Shown: positions 48,288-64,000 of the stretch, one piece after another
Layout: every line of letters starts with the position of its first letter
Position numbering within the stretch: position 1 is the first letter of the stretch
DNA from: Zygnema cylindricum
Lineage: Eukaryota; Streptophyta; Zygnematophyceae; Zygnematales; Zygnemataceae
Reading direction: 5' to 3'
Length of the DNA stretch: 64,000 bases
Assembly: GCA_037447655.1 (NCBI GenBank)
Contig: JBBHKE010002268.1
Coordinates: forward strand, 150,068 to 214,067
The notes under the pieces: generated by a model
What the model saw: the letters and a program-made list of their open reading frames with translations, nothing else
Databases searched by the model: none
What the model was told of the DNA's origin: nothing
Program-made: the position numbers and the translations under genes

Positions 48288-49200
48288 TCTCCATACTCTA
48301 TCTCCACTGCTGGAATTTTTCTCAATTTAGTAAACCACCTCTTATCATTGCACATATGCATTGAGGCCCCTGAGTGTATGATCCACCCATCCTTAGGTGG
48401 ATCCTTCTTACCTCCGAAGGCACACTTTTGTCCCCGTGAAATGTCCGCATGCTTCTCAGTGGTTTTCGGTTTAAGGAGAAGCCCCTCAAGCTCCTCTTCC
48501 TGTTCGGTGACTTCATCTTCTTCCTCGTCATGAACCTGAGTCAAAAAAAGCTTTTTTTTTTCCTCCATCTCTTGAGGAACCTTGTCCATCTTTCAGTCGG
48601 AGATCTGCAAGCTTGACAAAATCTGCCATATAATGTCCATGTTTCTTGTTTATGTGATATAGTCCACCTTGAGGAGCTCCTCCCCCCTATCGGTCAAATC
48701 AGCCAACTCCTTGTCCTCTTCCTCCAAAGTTTCAATAGGTATATTTTCCCTTTTCCTCATCACGCTTCCGTGAATCAAATCTTGCAGCCAATGCTTGAAT
48801 ACTCGGACTTCCTCTCCTAAGTTCTATGGTACTCTTTTTTACTAAAATCATCCCTAGTGTATCATCTAGATTCCAATTGCTATCACTTAGTTCGTGCAAC
48901 CGATTAATGATATTCTCAAAATTTCAGGTAGTTTCATTATCAATGTATTTACTCCTTGTCTCTCTGACCATGAGTTACCTCCGCTCTCTAGTTCTCCAAA
49001 TAATGCTCCTAAGTCATTGTAATAATCATTCATACTTCCTCCCTTGTACGTTTAAGCTTAAATCTTATTTTCTGCTAGTTGTTGTTGCTACAATGACCCA
49101 CTCTTATATTTGTTTACAAGAGATACCCAAATTTGAGAGGAAAATCTAACTTGCATAAGGGGAGTGGCAATGCCCTTCACTATATTTTTGAGAATTAAAA
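48288..49200 (-). pseudogene. Element F: degraded gag and protease start
   Basis: Minus strand, upstream part of F. Protease reads IIHSGASMHMCND (about 48,375), so the catalytic Asp is His. Before it lies the acidic linker (EEDEVTEQEEELEG) and gag with DFVKLADLRLKDG near 48,620. The zinc knuckle is eroded (its cysteines are replaced; HGHYMADF remains). Gag N-terminal parts run to about 49,150 with frameshifts. Confidence 0.8.
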
Positions 49201-49264
49201 GCTTAGCAACCTTGACGTTATAGTTCCAATTTTCATATTCTGACCGTTCGGTCTGACTCCCTGT

Positions 49265-49330
49265 CATTAGTCTTGGTGGCGTCCTGGTGGCGTCTTGTTG
49301 GCGCTTGGTGGCGTCTTGGTGGCGTTGCTG
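49265..49330 (+). repeat. Short tandem repeat, unit GTCTTGGTGGC
   Basis: Five or six imperfect copies of GTCTTGGTGGC (GTCCTGGTGGC, GTCTTGTTGGC, GCTTGGTGGC) in series. Confidence 0.75.
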
Positions 49331-50824
49331 CTGGTATCGTCATTGATTCTGGAGTCCCTTGAGAAGCAACTCCTCCTTTTTCTCTTTCCATTATTATTTC
49401 CTCCCCTTCCTCGTCATCGTTCGTGATGGTTGTTGATGTGGGCAACTGTTATGACGGCTCTGGTGGTGGATGTGCCAGAAAAACGTGTTCCTCCAAACCG
49501 GTGGATGTGGGCATCAAATTTTCCCAAACATACAAGCAAAAGATAAAAATTATACCTTTCAATCACAACCGTCGGGTTAGTGTGCACGATGAAAAGTTTA
49601 GTTTAAGGCTGAAATTAACACCAAAACCGATGATGCAAGTCATGGTGTAGTGAGGGCCACATTATTTTGCCTACACCGTGAATCCCTAAAAGGGTTAAAA
49701 TTTATTTTGTATGAGGGTTTTTTTAGTGTTTAAAGTGGTCTAAATGGCGCGGACGATTGTGAGTCACTTAAATTATCAACCTTCTGAAAAAAATATATAG
49801 TATTATAATAAGTATATTTTGTGTCCAAATGGCAAGTGTTATGAACCCTAGTAGTGATTTAGGGTCCACCTTTTTTCTTGTACTTTTTTGCGCGCTTGTG
49901 TTATACCGAAAATAAGAACAAATGGCAAGATTGCACTACCTAAACCCATTTGTAACACCTACATATTATAAAAATTGTCACAATTCTTACTCTAGTGAAT
50001 GATGTTGTGTGCAAGCCTTAACAACTCAAGTGGATATGAAATTGAATGTGAAGGAGATAAAGGGGAATAGAGGTCGTAAGTGCAACAAGTGTATTTCTCC
50101 TTAGAATTTCAAGAGAAGGTTTATCGGGAAAATGCAATATTTCTTGAGACTGTCCTTGTTTTGGGTCTTAGAGCTTATTTCATTTAAAGAAGGATGCCTC
50201 CGCGTTCAAAACGTCGCGCCAAAAAACTATCATCAAAATTGTTAGTATTTCTCTATTATCTAAAGAAACATGTGTTTTTTGAAAACTCTTATCATACATT
50301 GATACATAGTGATGACTTGGGTTCGAAATGGCTTTTGAGTGTGAGAAATCGAAGCTTGATTTGTAAAGTTGTTATCCTTGATCCCTTAGTTGAATGCCAA
50401 TAACTGGGAAATTTTTAGCAAAAAGTACAGAAAAACACGTATTGATCTCATTTTGAAGGCCATGACTTTAGCAAAAAGTACAGAAAAACACGTATTGATC
50501 TCATTTTGAAGGCCATGACTGTAATCTCTCTTTAGCCATTGAAACCAGCATCGCAAAGATGAAAAATTTTCAACAAAGTGTTTGTCCTCATACGCTTAAT
50601 GTTCTTTTGATATCTACTTTGTCCCTTCATTTGGCTGTTTATGTATTGCAAGACCGTGGCAGTAAATGCTAATCTTTTCATCCATTTGGTTTCAATGAAC
50701 ACTAGTCCTACCATGGCAAAAATCTCGGATTGTTGAGCAACATTTGCACTGTTTAGGTACTTATTTGTATGATTTTGTACTAAAAAGGTATAAATTTTGG
50801 TCAACATCCTGAGATTTCACCATT
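49331..50824. other. Non-coding stretch replacing the start of element F
   Basis: This is where F's 5' leader, primer site and LTR 3' half should be, but none are recognisable. No gene was found. Short frames (49,423-49,650 plus, 50,194-50,403 plus, 50,532-50,807 minus) show no domain. Confidence 0.5.
50416..50521 (+). repeat. Two-copy tandem repeat, unit 53 bp
   Basis: TTTAGCAAAAAGTACAG through TTTTGAAGGCCATGACT occurs twice in direct succession with no visible difference, so the duplication is recent. Confidence 0.85.
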
Positions 50825-51379
50825 GTGTGAACATGCTTCTTGTAAGAGGGAAAGGAAAACAAGACACTGGAGTTATCTTTTCCGGGGTCCAATGATGTGG
50901 CGCCACATGGCACAGCGCGCCGTTATGTCCGAAAGCTACCAAAGATTCACTTGGGTTTGGCGGCGGCGACGACGTCCGTCTAGCCATATATTTTACACAA
51001 AAAAGATTCACGTCCGCGAGCGCCGTTGTCTATATGTGCCATTTTGTCAATTTTGTCTGTTTAAGTGAAAGTGAGGTCGCGTGATTTTATAATTAAACAT
51101 CGAACCTGATACGCGTATCGCTTCGTCAACGCCTTGCTTCGTCAACGCCTTAACAGATAAGGCGTATGTTTATATAGGATTTTGAAGACCTGGGTTCAAA
51201 TCTACCAAGGCATAATTTTGGTCATCTATTAGTCGTCTGCCTGTATAATTTTGGTCATCTATCAGTCGTCTGCTTGTCTACCTGTTTCTCTCTGACTATG
51301 GGGGCAGCCATGGTGACTCTCTCTCTCTTCTCTCTAGACTCTAAATTAAGAAGTGAATATTAATTACTTCTTTTCAACA
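50825..51379 (-). mobile_element. Truncated 5' LTR of element F
   Basis: Minus strand TGTTGAAAAGAAG (51,379) onward is very close to the 3' LTR at 43,187-44,079, including AGCCATGGTGAC (51,306), the tRNA-like module and ATGTGGCGCCACATGGCAC (50,895). Homology stops near 50,825, before TATA, R and U5. A short duplication (GCTTCGTCAACGCCTT twice, 51,119-51,150) is specific to this copy. Confidence 0.8.
51141..51210 (+). other. tRNA-like module in LTR F (5')
   Basis: CGCCTTAACAGATAAGGCG gives a paired D-arm-like A-box, and CCTGGGTTCAAATCTACC a B-box. Antisense to the LTR. Confidence 0.55.
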
Positions 51380-52045
51380 TACACCAACAAGTTGTGTTTG
51401 GGACACAATCCCTCTTTAGAACTATCATTTCCCTACCTAATTCCAATTCATACGGGTAAGATTTACCTTCCGGCATTGTGGGAGCCATCAAATCGGTGGC
51501 CGCCAATGATCTGCATGAATCTACGCCAAAAAATATGTCTGTCTATGTGCATGTGAAAATTTGTGCTAGCCGGGCCCTCGGTACTTGTCCCTTGTTGCGA
51601 ATTCTTTGTAGCCCTCTCAATGGCTACTTTGACATTGACACTGAAACACTCTATGCTCTATGGTCAGAGGGTGTTTTTGTTCATGAGCAAAGCTACTTTG
51701 GCCCCTTTTGGTAAATACAAGTGGTAAATCTGATCATGTCTCTACACTCACATCGTGGGGCGCGAATGATATCAATTCATCAATCTGGGTCCATGGCTCG
51801 GCCAAGAGGAGTTGCATGAAGTGTGAGGGCGAACCTCCAACCTTAAAGGTGGAAGTGTCTTCGATGTTGTCCCCCAGCCACGTGGGAGCTGTCCTTGTGG
51901 GGGAGGATCTCCGTAAATGCCTTTGTCTATCTGTTTCGCGTCAGCTAGCTGCGAAATTTTCGGCGGCAATCGTAAAGGGTTGACACGGCTTGGCGTTCGA
52001 ACCCGAGGATATACACTTCCATACACCTCTCACGGTCCCTCAGTT
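51380..52045 (+). other. Unassigned sequence with two short plus-strand frames
   Basis: Between LTR F (5') and the right inverted-repeat arm. Frames at 51,478-51,714 (78 codons, with SVYVHVKICASRALGTCPLL) and 51,708-51,983 (91 codons) are more GC-rich than the surroundings and could be remnants of a coding sequence, but I recognise no family. Near 51,990 a GTTCGAACCCG sequence resembles a tRNA B-box on its own. Confidence 0.3.
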
Positions 52046-54597
52046 TAAGTGTCCAGTCAGCTCGCAATACTTATTTGGTTTTTGTTATAATCTTTTTTTA
52101 TGCGTACTTAATGTACTTTAACGAATACTAAACGCAATATTTTTGTACTACAATTGTACTTAAATTATGCCGCTGCTATACTTAACTAAATATTGCTCAA
52201 ATGACAAACAAATACTTTTGGCTTTATTTTGTAAAATAACAGTTGCCTCTTTATTCAAATAACCGGTCCCAATCCATAACTCTATTAAAAAGTTATATTA
52301 ATTTTTTTGAAGGAGTTATGATAATGTGCATTCATTGCTGGTTAAAGAGGCTTTATGGTGTGAAACTCTTCGACCAATACTTTCTAAAAAAGCATTTGCA
52401 TCTCTTTAACCAATATTTATGATGCACAAAAACAATAGAAAACGTTACATATTGTTTTTTCGTACAGTAAGCTCACTGAAGGCAAAATACCTATGTTGTT
52501 TGCGTACTATTTGGGGCGACGAATTTTTTTTTGTACAGTAAGCATACTCAAAGGAAAATACCCATGTACTTTTGCAAACTATTCGGACTGACAATATATT
52601 ATAACAGACTAATATTACAGCCAATTTACGATCGTTTTGTTTTTGGTCAATGTACTTTGTAGTAACTAACAAGGTGGATCGATAAACACAAGGTGTTACA
52701 CTCTTTTCTTCAAGAGTAATGCCCGTCTTACGGCTCCTCAACAGTTTTTCAAATCAAAGCAAACTCCAAAAAAAAATGTGGACACATGGATTAATTATAA
52801 AGTAGAAAAAATATGTGCATCAACGCATAGGACAACAAAGATTCTAAGACAAACATCATCAACATCAAGGTCTGAAAGAAATTCCCCCAGGAATGCAAAA
52901 ATAAACATAGCACAAATTGTTAGTTGGTTGGACCTGTTCTTTAACAATACATGATTTTGACAAAATTTCACAAAAATACAAAAACTAAAAAAAGTAATAC
53001 AAGTGGTACACGAGCTGAAGACAAGTGTGTATAAACATCAAGAAATGAAAGTGCACCAACAAGAATCATTTATATGCAATCAATAAAAACCAAGAACTGA
53101 GACGAATACACGCTTATGGAACATAAAATAATGTTTTAAATACATTAGTGTTTAGTAGTAAGTCAACTTGACATAAACGCTAGATACATGGCTTCATAAC
53201 TTGACATGGAACTTCCACGAAGCACAATATTGTTATGATTCTCAAAGGAAATATCCTTAAAGTGCTAGCAAACATGACAAACAACAGACAAAAAGACAAG
53301 TAGAGTCTACAAGTGCAAAAGAGTCATGTTTCACAAGTTACATTTAAACAAAATATGTTTCTAGCTGTAAACGACAAATCCTTAAAAATGAGAGTTGCAA
53401 GCCCTAACAACTTATATCCTACATATCTAATCTATTTTAGCAAAAAATATGTACATTCAAACAAACAAAATCTACACTTTTAGAAACTATATTTTTGGAG
53501 CATGGGACTACTTTGGATGTAGATACCAACTTCAACATATAAATTTTGTTAAGAATTTATACAATATAATAAAACAAAAGATTTACCCTACAACTCCAAT
53601 CAATTCTTCAAACCTTCACTAGACAAAAAGACAAGCAATATCAACACATTTAAAAACTGCTTTATGAAGCACACATGTTGCCCTTGGTATTCCGGAACAA
53701 GTCTCACTACTATGGTTGTAACTACTAACTTCGACGATGAACATTTTTTTAAGAATCTGTACAATGAAGTAAAATAAAATATTCATCCTCAAAGAATAAA
53801 CCTCGTTTGCTATACAAAGACATCCGCTTGAATCTCTTCTAGGATCAAAACTTCTCGTGCAATCGAGGAATTTTTCCTACCAGGAAACTCCTCCTCCTCC
53901 TGCCGCCCCTAACGTTGACTGTTTCAAAAGATTTTCAAGTTCCAAGCACCTTCCACAAGGATCCAAAACGGTGGTCACTATAGAACTTATGTCAAGATGT
54001 GTTCCCAGTTTTGATGTGGTATCCCAAGAATGCCATGGATTACCGGAAGGAAATTGGGGAGCTTTGAGAGTCGCAGTAGTGATCCAAGCTTTTAAAAGAA
54101 CATTCGACAATTTTGTTTCTTCCTGAGCATTTGAAAAAAAATGGAAAGGCACAAGTTACAAAATGACAAATGGAGTTAATATTTCCGTAGGTCGTTCGTC
54201 AAATGTAAAATACTAAATCATCAGACAGCGCCTGTCACATATAAGTACTATCGAAGAGCTTTGAAAATAATATCGTTCTGACCAATAGCGCCTGTTAGGC
54301 ATTCATTTTTTTTTTTTTTTTTTCCCCATGGTCTTGGGCAACTTGTAAATGTACAAAAGAGCCGTTGAGTGCCGTCGGGGGAAAGGTACGAAGCTTCGAC
54401 GGAGCTTCTTCCAAAGCACGCCAAATTTTGTATTCGTCGTCGCTCAACTCCGTTGTACCGCGATCAAGTACGGACCAGCCTTTGTCACGTCACGCTTCAT
54501 GCATCAACAACATGACAACAATGTCCTATATATCGCCAGACAATTCGACATTCCTAATTTCGTACTATACGATTTATCACGGCACAAAGGTATGAAC
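52046..54597 (-). repeat. Large inverted repeat, right arm
   Basis: Inverted counterpart of 16,104-19,060, from AAGTGTCCAGT (52,046) to GGTATGAAC (54,597). It lacks the ~350 bp segment of the left arm and has a T-run near 54,307. It carries the second copy of the 89-codon frame (53,857-54,126) and a frame homologous to one at 18,343-18,546 (minus strand 52,741-52,445). It ends about 130 bp from the 3' end of the esterase gene. Confidence 0.8.
53857..54126 (+). CDS. Unknown 89-codon protein (right-arm copy)
   Basis: Same length and frame as the left-arm copy at 16,806-16,537, starting MQSRNFSYQETPPPPAAP. Differences include LPQGSK for LPLGSK, MSRCVPSF for MSSCVANF and I for V in KTVVTIEL. Most visible differences change the amino acid, which does not favour strong purifying selection. 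Function unknown. Confidence 0.4.
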   Translation: MQSRNFSYQETPPPPAAPNVDCFKRFSSSKHLPQGSKTVVTIELMSRCVPSFDVVSQECHGLPEGNWGALRVAVVIQAFKRTFDNFVSS

Positions 54598-54627
54598 ACG
54601 TTAAATGTCATTTGGTTCCCACGATAA
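54349..54627 (+). pseudogene. Short frame shared by both arms (right copy)
   Basis: 92 codons starting MYKRAVECRRGKGTKLRRSF, homologous to the 62-codon frame at 16,324-16,136. The reading runs past the arm's outer edge at 54,597, so its last codons are not shared. Unknown function. Confidence 0.25.
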
Positions 54628-54726
54628 AAGTACGAACAGCATTGCAAATCGTCGACATACGATCAAAAATGATCCGTAGCACATGCATCACGTTACCACC
54701 AAAACATAACGCACGCCAGTATATTA

Positions 54727-59392
<4,666 letters not shown>

Positions 59393-60810
59393 TTTGAAAG
59401 AAATTGTGGGAAAGTTTAGATTTTCTTGGAGAGGAGAATGAAAGTGAGAGATAGACGAGGGAGAAAGAGTGAGAGGAAGAGCGCGGGGGAGGGGGAGGGA
59501 GAGGGAGAGAGATGGAAAGGAAGAGGAAGAGATAAGAGAACAAGAAGGAAAGCATATGAATTTTGTAGTGAAAGGAGAAAGCCGTAGTAAGTACGAAACG
59601 ACCTCCACAGTATTTACGGATCCATGCAGACACGCGTCACCTGTATGGTACAGTACTGTACAGTACAGGTTGTTTTTCGTACTTTTGTGTATAGGATAAT
59701 ATACTACAGTACCGGCGATAACTCCAATCTCGATAGTACACCGCGAATCGCTATTAGCGTATTGAACGGCTGAACGCTTATTCGGTTCCCCCAAATTTTG
59801 ACCCAAATACTTAAATAGCATTGACAATTCTTATTTTTTATTTACGCCTTTTAGGGTTCTGTTCCAATTATAGTTACTAACGAAAGTACACTGTGATTTA
59901 AATAGTGTGGTGTAAGGTAAGTGTCAAACCGTACAAAATTGTACCTTTCCAGGTGAAGAAATACAAAAAATAATTTAACATGGGCGCGCGCGCACTGGAA
60001 GAAAGTGAAAATTTTAACTGACATTCGCGGTGTAGTAGCGTGCCGTACAGAATGCCGGTCATCCAAAATGCGTCAAGATTTTAGAACTGCCGTACATGCG
60101 CTAAATTTAAAAAGAAAAAAGAAAAAATATTGTTATGCAATGCAGGCAACATGCATGCTATAGTTCGGAAACGAAGGAAAATTTTAATAACATGTACCCG
60201 AAATTTCCACCCTGACATTTGAAAAATCTGACAAAAATTAGTCTGACGGTTAATGTCATTTAGTCGTAAGATGAGGACAAAGAATGTCCGTACATTACAT
60301 GTCATTCTTTCAATTATGAGAGGCATCTCAAATGTTTTTGATTCTAAATAGTGTTGTCTGTATTACTGTACTTCCGGCTAGTGGACAAAAAAATAGATTA
60401 CTGGTACGGATGGACAGTCGAAAGGCCCCACCGACACGCTTCCTGCGTTATAATTGTGACTTTTGACTCTATCGAGTCCAGTTATATGGGGATTATCCAA
60501 TAAAAAAGCACCATCAAAACAGCTTTAGATTCGTGACCACACGCGTTACCTTTCCATTTTTGTCCGAAAGCAGCCACAGCGCCTCCGAAGGTACAAAACG
60601 TACATTACACTTAACTACATCTTGCGGCCCAATGAAATTCCGCCGTTCTTTCGCTGTACGGTACAGTTGTATCCGAACGTGTAGAACATTTTCCCAAACC
60701 AGCTCGACATGTTCGCAAGAAAAGGTTACAATCCTCGATAACGATTTACAAACAAATGGATACGGTGTACGGATTATAAGGTGTACGGATTTTCTATCTC
60801 TCTCTCGGCA
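59393..60810. other. Esterase 5' flank and intergenic sequence
   Basis: Immediately upstream of the esterase start (59,393-59,550) the sense strand is strongly CT-rich, as often in plant leaders. A MITE-like end (TACACCGCGAATCGCTATTA, 59,739) lies further out without a found partner. No gene recognised. Confidence 0.5.
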
Positions 60811-61030
60811 GAGATCGCAAAGTCAAAATTTTAGATACAACGACAATTTTTATTTTTTCAAAATCTGAACACCCGATACCCGACCGGGTTATGTCACCCT
60901 CCTAATTTGTTATTTGTTACCAGAGGTCGCAAAAGTCAAAATTTCCGATACCCGAAAACGACGTTTTTTTTTTTCCAAAATCTGAACACCCGAAACCCGG
61001 CCGGGTTATGTCACGCTCCTAAATTGTACC
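60811..61030 (+). repeat. Two-copy tandem repeat, unit ~112 bp
   Basis: GAGATCGCAAAGTCAAAATT...CCGACCGGGTTATGTCACC and GAGGTCGCAAAAGTCAAAATT...CCGGCCGGGTTATGTCACG follow each other, with about 85% similarity by eye. Confidence 0.75.
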
Positions 61031-62453
61031 GGGATACACCTTTACGAAAGAAAAAGTTAACTGAGGGTATGTCCCCATGTACTTGTAACTTAGCTAACTT
61101 ACTTTGTATTTTAGCGCGGATCCGACGGACCCGCTTTTCAAGTGTCCTTATGTCTGTAAGGACGAAATCGTAACTTACGCTTGTGACGATTGTATAAGTC
61201 GACAATACCTGTGACGGTTGTCAACGTTTACAATCTGTGGTCGCACGTTATTTTTTGAACTGCTTGTGACGTCGCATGTCTTACCGTGACATTGTCGACG
61301 TACCGCCTCCCAGCCTGTGCAGTTTCACGGTCGAAGAATGATGGGCTTTGCCTTCGCGTCTCTTGTCCGGTCGACATGGAATGGCATCGGAATTTCGAGA
61401 CCCCTGCAAAAAAAAAATCCGTATTGGACCAAAACGGACAAAACCAAACAAACTGTGTACTATTTTTGTCGCATTGAAAGGAAACGGACAAAACATAGCG
61501 AATTCTGTACTTCTATTTGTTTTTGGAAATCGTGTGATTTTTTTCGGAAAGTACGGCACGTGCGAATATATGTTCCTATTTGTTTATATAAAATCCCTAG
61601 TTTTAAAACACATCGCGCATGTGTTTTAAAGATAAGGTTGAAGATGACTTTTTTGTCGTCGAAGTGGTTCGAAAAACACAAGACGACAAATTTTCGTACA
61701 TTCTACTTTTTAGGATGACGCAAATTGTACCCTACAAATTTGTGATTTTTTCGTACGGTCGGAACTTAGGCAGTACGGCGCTAAGTTTTACAGGAAAACG
61801 ACAAAACAAAACCCGTACTTATGCACATGGGGACACACCCTGAAACTCAATTTCTCGCGACTACCCGTACCCGCCCGTACCCCAATATGTACAAAATTAG
61901 TGGTACATTTCCCTTGTACCTTCCACGATACCAAGAGTACGAAGCACAATTATGTTGATCGCATGGACATTACCGTACGGTAATATACAGACTAGGTACG
62001 TTACAAGCCTCCAATCATTTGCAGAACCTTGAGCACCTCGCGGGACCGTCTCGCAAACCCAAACAAAAGTCGTAATCGGGTATCTAAAAAAGGGTTTCTA
62101 TGGTTAGGGTCATTTGTTTTTTTTTTTTTTAATAAAAAAAAACAAGACCAAATAAAAATCCCAAAACATACGGTCGCACGTAGAAAGCGAGAGGTCGGGG
62201 CGACGTGGACGCCTTCGGCAACCCTGCGGGGCTTCGAAACCTCGCAAGATCCAATACTATTATGCAGTGGAACGTACCTACGAAACCTTCAATTATTTTT
62301 ATTTTTTGCTTATCTGGCCGTACCCGAATTTGGTTTTTTTTTGTTTTCCCTATCACTCGGCCAAATCGCGCCGGCCCATAAAATTTTACACCCGAATCTC
62401 TTTCGGGTCCAATGGGTCGGATTCGGATACCCGATTAAGACCTCTGATAAGTA
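61031..62453. other. Non-coding stretch, no gene recognised
   Basis: GTAC-rich and CCCG/CGGGT-rich sequence. The longest frames (61,317-61,718 and 62,029-62,478, plus) have no domain or repeat pattern of a protein and overlap other frames. Confidence 0.5.
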
Positions 62454-62668
62454 CACTATGTATCGCTATAAGCGTTAATTTTGTTTCGCCACTTAAAACA
62501 TATTTTCTCCATCCATAACTGTCGGATTGTTGATCTTACGCTTGCGATTGGAAGGTGAAATTCTCAACGTCCAATTTGAGGTCTCAAATTGAAAATCGGA
62601 CAATTAGGTACGGAGAAAATATGTTTTAAGTGGCAAAAAAATATTAACACTAATAGCGCTACACAGTG
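62454..62668. mobile_element. MITE-like foldback element with long inverted ends
   Basis: CACTATGTATCGCTATAAGC at the left is matched inverted at the right (CACTGTGTAGCGCTATTAG), and the inner part GCCACTTAAAACATATTTTC (62,489) is exactly matched inverted near 62,614-62,636. The element is 215 bp and non-coding, so it could fold almost completely. The ATCGCTATAAG word links it to the ends at 2,299 and 4,896. Confidence 0.65.
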
Positions 62669-62869
62669 TGGTGCTGTGTGTCGAAGGCCCCTTGTCGAAA
62701 GTGGATATGTACCAAATTTTGGGTACCTGATAAAAATATGTCGCTTCAATACATCAAGGAACTTATATTGCGATATTTATGCAATATATCCGCCAATATC
62801 ACAATATATTTTTTGTTAAAATGTATTTCCTAGTTGCTTGTCCTAGCCGCCATTCTAAGTCTATATACT

Positions 62870-63494
62870 TGTTGAAATCACTAAGACTTAGGCAGCCATG
62901 GTTGCCTACAAGTTGTTAAGGAGACAGACAACAGATAGACCTCTCACAAAAAGATATGTGACTAGACTAGGATTTGATCCTAGTCCAACACAGTCACCAC
63001 AGGTAAAAGTAGCCATCCCCTATATCCGCCAAGTCGTAGATGAATCATTACATACATGGGGCGTGATAATTATTTAAAAACAATACCGCGACACTTAATT
63101 TATTTAGCAGAACGAATGGACGAAGTTGTACATATTAATTGATGAAATGCACGGACGCAGATTTGACCCTTTAAATTAACGCGATCGAACGGTCGTCATT
63201 CCAGCCGCCAAACCGGAATGAACTTTTGGCGGCTATCCCGAACAATGTCACATAATGTCACGAGGCAGTAAATCATTGGCCATCGGAGAAGATGGGAGGA
63301 GGAACCATGGCTTCGAAGTCGACACATTTCAACTAGAAGGCCATGTCGTTCAATGGTCGTACAAGCAATACATCGGCCACTATACCTTCTTATACTGTAC
63401 ACTCCTCTCACTGGTCGAAGATTTAGTAGTACATAGCTATGGGTAGTGGTTTAGTGACTCAATATTTTTGAGGCGCCTCTCTCCAAATGACCTT
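62870..63494 (+). mobile_element. Truncated LTR of the copia family, plus orientation
   Basis: TGTTGAAATCACTAAG, then GGCAGCCATGGTTGCC (62,891-62,906), an antisense tRNA-like module, and promoter-side sequence (ATCGGAGAAGATGGGAGGAG, 63,280) nearly identical to the LTR at 47,240. It stops near GACCTTTG before R/U5, where an inverted LTR begins. Confidence 0.8.
62962..63033 (-). other. tRNA-like module in the LTR at 62,870
   Basis: Minus strand GGACTAGGATCAAATCCTAG forms a clean five-pair T-arm with a seven-base loop (B-box). The A-box part (GATATAGGGGATGGC) is weak. Antisense to the LTR. Confidence 0.5.
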
Positions 63495-64000
63495 TGTAAT
63501 TTTATGGGGTCCTTTCCCCCATGGAAATGGCAAATCCAAAGAAGCTTATCTAGATAGTGCCGACTCCAAGTTGATATAAACCCAAATTACAGACACCTTG
63601 ACAGCCAAAACCACAATACAACTTTACCCTTGTGAAAGAAGACTTTTAGTGTGCTCAGTTCCCTCACTGAATGCAAAGTTCTAATATGAGTTTTGGATAA
63701 CATTCCCCACTTTGAATTTCCCTTAGAAATGCAGCCACCCTGCAGGCAATGACTCTAACCGATTACACTCTTGTGTAGCCTGGACTCGTCTAAGTCCGCA
63801 ACAAAAAGAATCACTGAAATGGTCAACGGCGTGAGTTGATATTAAATGGCAAAGTTTGCTGATTTATACAAATGCTCTTTGGGAGAGGCGGCTACCTATA
63901 AAAAAATTTGAAGTCCTAAAACACCTCTCTAAGCTCGCTAGTACAAATTTACGAACTAATCATATAACTGAACCGTACAAAAATGTACAGACGACGTAGT
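63495..64000 (-). mobile_element. LTR of the copia family, minus orientation, cut by the window edge
   Basis: On the minus strand it ends CCCATAAAATTACA at 63,495 and contains TGTATAAATC (about 63,868), TTCTTTTTGTTGCGGACTTA and GGCTACACAAGAGTGTAATC (about 63,765), matching the R/U5 part of the LTR at 47,240-48,287. Its U3 part lies beyond the window. Confidence 0.8.

Noticed and set aside
16104-54597. Interpreting the whole block as a giant Polinton-like or similar transposon
   Set aside because: No polymerase, integrase or capsid gene of such elements is present outside the copia remnants, and no target-site duplication was seen. Kept only as an open structural finding.

Overview
This is a eukaryotic nuclear window, AT-rich and repeat-rich, most likely from the green lineage. 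Two intron-containing genes can be modelled exon by exon with consistent GT-AG junctions and reading phase. One is a complete TATA-binding protein gene (minus strand, 12,310-7,931, 8 exons, 201 codons) whose second repeat carries the plant-type [19 protein letters not shown] stretch. The other is a secreted type-B carboxylesterase gene (minus strand, 59,392 to about 54,727, at least 8 exons, 500 codons recovered) with Ser-Glu-His catalytic positions. The retrotransposon primer site matches the anticodon arm of plant initiator tRNA-Met as I recall it. A non-seed streptophyte (charophyte alga or early land plant) would fit all three facts, but I cannot name a species.

Layout. 1-5 kb: small terminal-inverted-repeat (MITE-like) elements and an approximately 707 bp repeat. 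5-13.3 kb: intergenic sequence and the TBP gene. 13.3-16.1 kb: nested inverted-repeat elements full of CGATATATCG palindromes, with a second, inverted copy of the 707 bp repeat. 16.1-19.06 kb and 52.05-54.6 kb: two arms of a large inverted repeat (about 3.0 and 2.55 kb). 19.06-52.05 kb, between the arms: decayed Ty1/copia retrotransposons (called G, A, B, C, D, E and F here, left to right) nested in one another, plus short tandem and dispersed repeats. 54.7-59.4 kb: esterase gene with homopurine/homopyrimidine introns. 59.4-62.5 kb: no gene seen. 62.87-64 kb: two more LTRs of the same family, facing each other.

The most unusual content is in the copia family. Its primer-binding site is GGTTATGGGCCCACC, complementary to the anticodon stem-loop of initiator tRNA-Met rather than to its 3' end. 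This implies half-tRNA priming, as known for Drosophila copia, yeast Ty5 and Volvox Osser. In addition, all eight LTR copies that cover the region carry a CCATGG-centred palindrome followed by a tRNA-like module (A-box-like and B-box-like sequence) in antisense to the element. Most LTRs also carry a CACGTG-like promoter motif. Each inner element (A, B, C, D) has its right end intact and abuts a truncated neighbour, while the matching left remnants are absent; one large deletion ending near 24.54 kb would explain this.

No element looks autonomous: every polyprotein has frameshifts and stops. All gene and element calls rest on reading the sequence alone; no database search was run.
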